A stretch of 64,000 bases of DNA, from NCBI RefSeq assembly GCF_025854275.1, contig NZ_CP107567.1, forward strand, positions 6,510,001 through 6,574,000, read 5' to 3'. The notes under the pieces are model-generated. The model saw only the letters and a list, made by a program, of their open reading frames with translations, was not told where the DNA came from and made no database searches. Origin of the DNA: Streptomyces peucetius (GTDB taxonomy: Bacteria; Actinomycetota; Actinomycetes; Streptomycetales; Streptomycetaceae). Made by a program: the position numbers and the translations under genes. Shown one piece after another: positions 62,339-64,000 of this stretch. Position 1 is the stretch's first letter; each line of letters begins with the position of its first letter.

Positions 62339-63529
62339 GTGCACGGCACGGTATGGACGGTGGCGAACCAACTGGGTGTCGTGGCCGGCACCCCCGCCGG
62401 GCTGCTGGCCGCGCTGCTGTCCGGTGCGCCGCGCACCGTACGGCTCGCGCCGGCCGGCCAGGATCCGGCGGAGATCGCCGAACTGGCCTCCCTGCTCCGG
62501 GGTTTCGGCCATCTGCGGGTGGTCGTCGAGCCCCCCGCCGACGAGCCGGAGCACGGGCAGCCGCCGGACCTCGCCGACCCGGACGCGGTCTGCGCGGCCG
62601 ATCCCCTCCTGGTCACCGCCGCGTACGAGGCCTCGCCCGACGCGCACGGCGGTCTGCGCGCCGCCTGGCTGCGGGCCGGCCAGTCACTGATCCGCGACCA
62701 GGGCCCGGCCCGGCGCGCGCTGGTGCTGATGGCCTCCCTGCCGCCGGACGCCGAACCGCGGGTACGCGGGGCACTCGCCCGGCTGTCCGGGAGGACGCCG
62801 TGGGCCCTGGAGTGGTCCCGGCCGTGCCAGGTCGCCGCGCTGACCGTCGCGGCGGGCGCACTCGTGGTCGCCGACCCGGCCGGCGGCGTACGCACCCTGG
62901 ACGAGGAGGTCCCGCGCACGTCGACGCCCTTCCGTACCAGGGCGGTTGCCGCGCTGGACGAGGAGACCTGGCTGCTCCTCGACGAACGGGGCCGCCTCCA
63001 CCGGCACGGCGGCACCGAGACACCGCTGACGAAGGCCGTGGCCGCCACCCTGGAGAGCCATCCGGGCACCGCCCTCGCCGCCGCGGCGGACACCGTGCTG
63101 GTCGGCGACCGCATGGGCTCCGTGCACGCCTTCGGCCTCGACGGCCTGCACCAGGCGGCGCTGCACTCCGGCCGGGTGACCGCACTGTCGGCCGTCGCGG
63201 ACGGCGCCTGCCTCACCGTCCACAGCGGAGGCGGCGACGGCGCCGTGCACATCTGGTCGCCCGGGGCCGGCGGGCACCGCCCGCCCGTGACCGAGCGCCC
63301 GTACCCGGTCGTCGCCCTGCACGCCGGACGGACACCGGCAGGGCCGGCGCTCGCGGTCGCCTGGGCGGACGGTCTGGTGAGGCTGCACCTCCCCGGGGTG
63401 CGCCGGGCGCTGCCGTTCCGCCCGGGGCCGGCGGTCCGCGCCGTCGCCGTCACGCCGGACGGCACGCTCTGCGTCGGCACGGAGGACACGCTGGTCGGCC
63501 TGCGGCCCCGCCAGGGCGGCGGGCACTGA
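62339..63529 (+). CDS. Unrecognised protein with beta-propeller-like C-terminal half
   Basis: A 396-aa protein that I do not recognise as a named family. The N-terminal 170 residues are alpha/beta (GTPAGLLAALLSGAPRTVRLAPAGQDPAEIAELASLLRGFGHLRVVVEP). From about 175 on, short repeated strands of WD-like character appear (VADPAGGVRTLD, LLLDERGRLHRHGG, VGDRMGSVHAFG, GDGAVHIWSPG, AWADGLVRLHL, VAVTPDGTLCVGTEDTLVGL). This suggests six or so propeller blades. No signal peptide. It follows the GntR gene closely. Confidence 0.75.
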   Translation: MHGTVWTVANQLGVVAGTPAGLLAALLSGAPRTVRLAPAGQDPAEIAELASLLRGFGHLRVVVEPPADEPEHGQPPDLADPDAVCAADPLLVTAAYEASPDAHGGLRAAWLRAGQSLIRDQGPARRALVLMASLPPDAEPRVRGALARLSGRTPWALEWSRPCQVAALTVAAGALVVADPAGGVRTLDEEVPRTSTPFRTRAVAALDEETWLLLDERGRLHRHGGTETPLTKAVAATLESHPGTALAAAADTVLVGDRMGSVHAFGLDGLHQAALHSGRVTALSAVADGACLTVHSGGGDGAVHIWSPGAGGHRPPVTERPYPVVALHAGRTPAGPALAVAWADGLVRLHLPGVRRALPFRPGPAVRAVAVTPDGTLCVGTEDTLVGLRPRQGGGH

Positions 63530-63562
63530 CCCGGCGGCTCCTCGCGCGGACATCACGGCACG

Positions 63563-63598
63563 GCTCCGCCCCGGCAGCAACGGCTGCCGGGGCGGAGC
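63563..63598. terminator. Perfect 16-bp terminator hairpin
   Basis: 63563-63578 pairs perfectly with 63583-63598 around loop AACG, between two convergent stop codons. Confidence 0.8.
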
Positions 63599-63625
63599 GG
63601 GTTCGGTCCGGGTCGGCCGACGTCG

Positions 63626-64000
63626 TCAGCTGTTGTACGCGTCGAAGAAGCGGGTCGAGGCGTACACCCAGCTGGTGGCGGGCGCCGTCCAGCCGGCGCG
63701 GCCGCCGTTGAACATGGCGTCCGGCCGCGCGGTCCAGGTCCACATCTTCACGGCGCCGTCGGGCTGGTGGTACATGATGGCGAGGTCGTCCCTGCCGTCG
63801 CCGTCGTAGTCGCCGACGACCTGCTGCATGCGCTTGACGTCCAGGTTGCCCGGGGCGCTGCTCAGGGTCACCTTGGCGGAACCGAAACGGTCCTTGCCGC
63901 CGACGTTCTCGGACAGCATCGTGGACGTCCTGTCGCTGCCGTCCGCGTAGTCGTACCAGACCATGGCGTCGTCCCTGCCGTCGCCGTTGAAGTCGCCGGC
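63626..64000 (-). CDS. FG-GAP/VCBS repeat protein, C-terminal part (cut by window end)
   Basis: The last 124 residues of a protein whose 5' end lies beyond the window. Repeated calcium-loop motifs DFNGDGRDDAMVWYD and DYDGDGRDDLAIMYHQPDG fit FG-GAP/VCBS blades of an integrin-like propeller, spaced about 50 residues apart. Such proteins are usually secreted, often as C-terminal parts of hydrolases. The N-terminal identity cannot be known here. Confidence 0.85.
   Translation of the reverse strand, partial: AGDFNGDGRDDAMVWYDYADGSDRTSTMLSENVGGKDRFGSAKVTLSSAPGNLDVKRMQQVVGDYDGDGRDDLAIMYHQPDGAVKMWTWTARPDAMFNGGRAGWTAPATSWVYASTRFFDAYNS

Overview
The window is high-GC actinobacterial DNA and almost certainly from a Streptomyces chromosome. 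Evidence: GTG/TTG starts are frequent, many genes have no ribosome-binding site but a TAnnnT -10 box 6-7 nt before the start codon, and Streptomyces families are present (SSI protease inhibitor, SAV2148-like HEPN protein, CpeA/CpeB, DUF2637 protein, mycothiol-dependent DsbA-like protein). No phage, plasmid, insertion sequence, CRISPR array, tRNA or rRNA was seen. It reads as ordinary chromosome with a few notable regulatory and repeat structures.

Layout. 1-2602: end of an FHA gene, dihydrolipoyl dehydrogenase and a divergent LysR regulator. 2631-2837: a long palindromic intergenic repeat. 2868-7490: treY and treX (trehalose/glycogen). 7882-10922: HEPN protein, DEDDh exonuclease, phosphotransferase. 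11069-14192: sugar ABC importer without its own ATPase. 14249-15622: secreted GH10-CBM2 xylanase, with a promoter loaded with palindromes. 15997-17196: macrolide-type glycosyltransferase. 17210-17346: second copy of the intergenic repeat. 17840-20726: secreted subtilisin and three small genes.

20770-30196 (all minus strand) is a complete sulfur assimilation operon. It opens with a short Cys-ending leader peptide, then sulfite reductase, a small zinc-ribbon protein, cysH, cysC, cysD, cysN, a possible 32-aa ORF, a sulfonate-type ABC importer and a sirohydrochlorin-chelatase-like protein that would supply siroheme to the reductase. Uptake, activation, reduction and cofactor supply are thus together, probably controlled by cysteine through the leader.

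30431-39441: GNAT enzyme, GAF regulator, AidB-like dehydrogenase and YihY membrane protein (the last two divergent from one shared -10 sequence), AraC regulator, VOC protein, OmpR-type two-component system, and a signal-less metal-type binding protein. 39536-43698: a channel-like protein with two NAD-binding domains, then the c-di-AMP-responsive CpeA/CpeB cation/proton antiporter pair. 43790-46330: VWA protein, partner membrane protein and SSI inhibitor. 46662-49063: PHP/HhH protein and RsgA. 49465-54892: DUF456 protein, TrmB/LuxR-type regulator and a divergent 1,246-aa secreted subtilisin. 55028-64000: PP2C-like protein with a proline-rich head, PoxB, anti-sigma-type ATPase, DUF2637 protein, FhuF-like iron reductase under an iron box, GntR regulator, an unrecognised beta-propeller-like protein and the end of an FG-GAP protein.

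The most interesting points are the TACGGTA heptamer that can serve as -10 box on both strands for two leaderless genes 17 nt apart, the leader-peptide-controlled cys operon, the two copies of the palindromic element, and the stacked operators of the xylanase/glycosyltransferase intergenic region.
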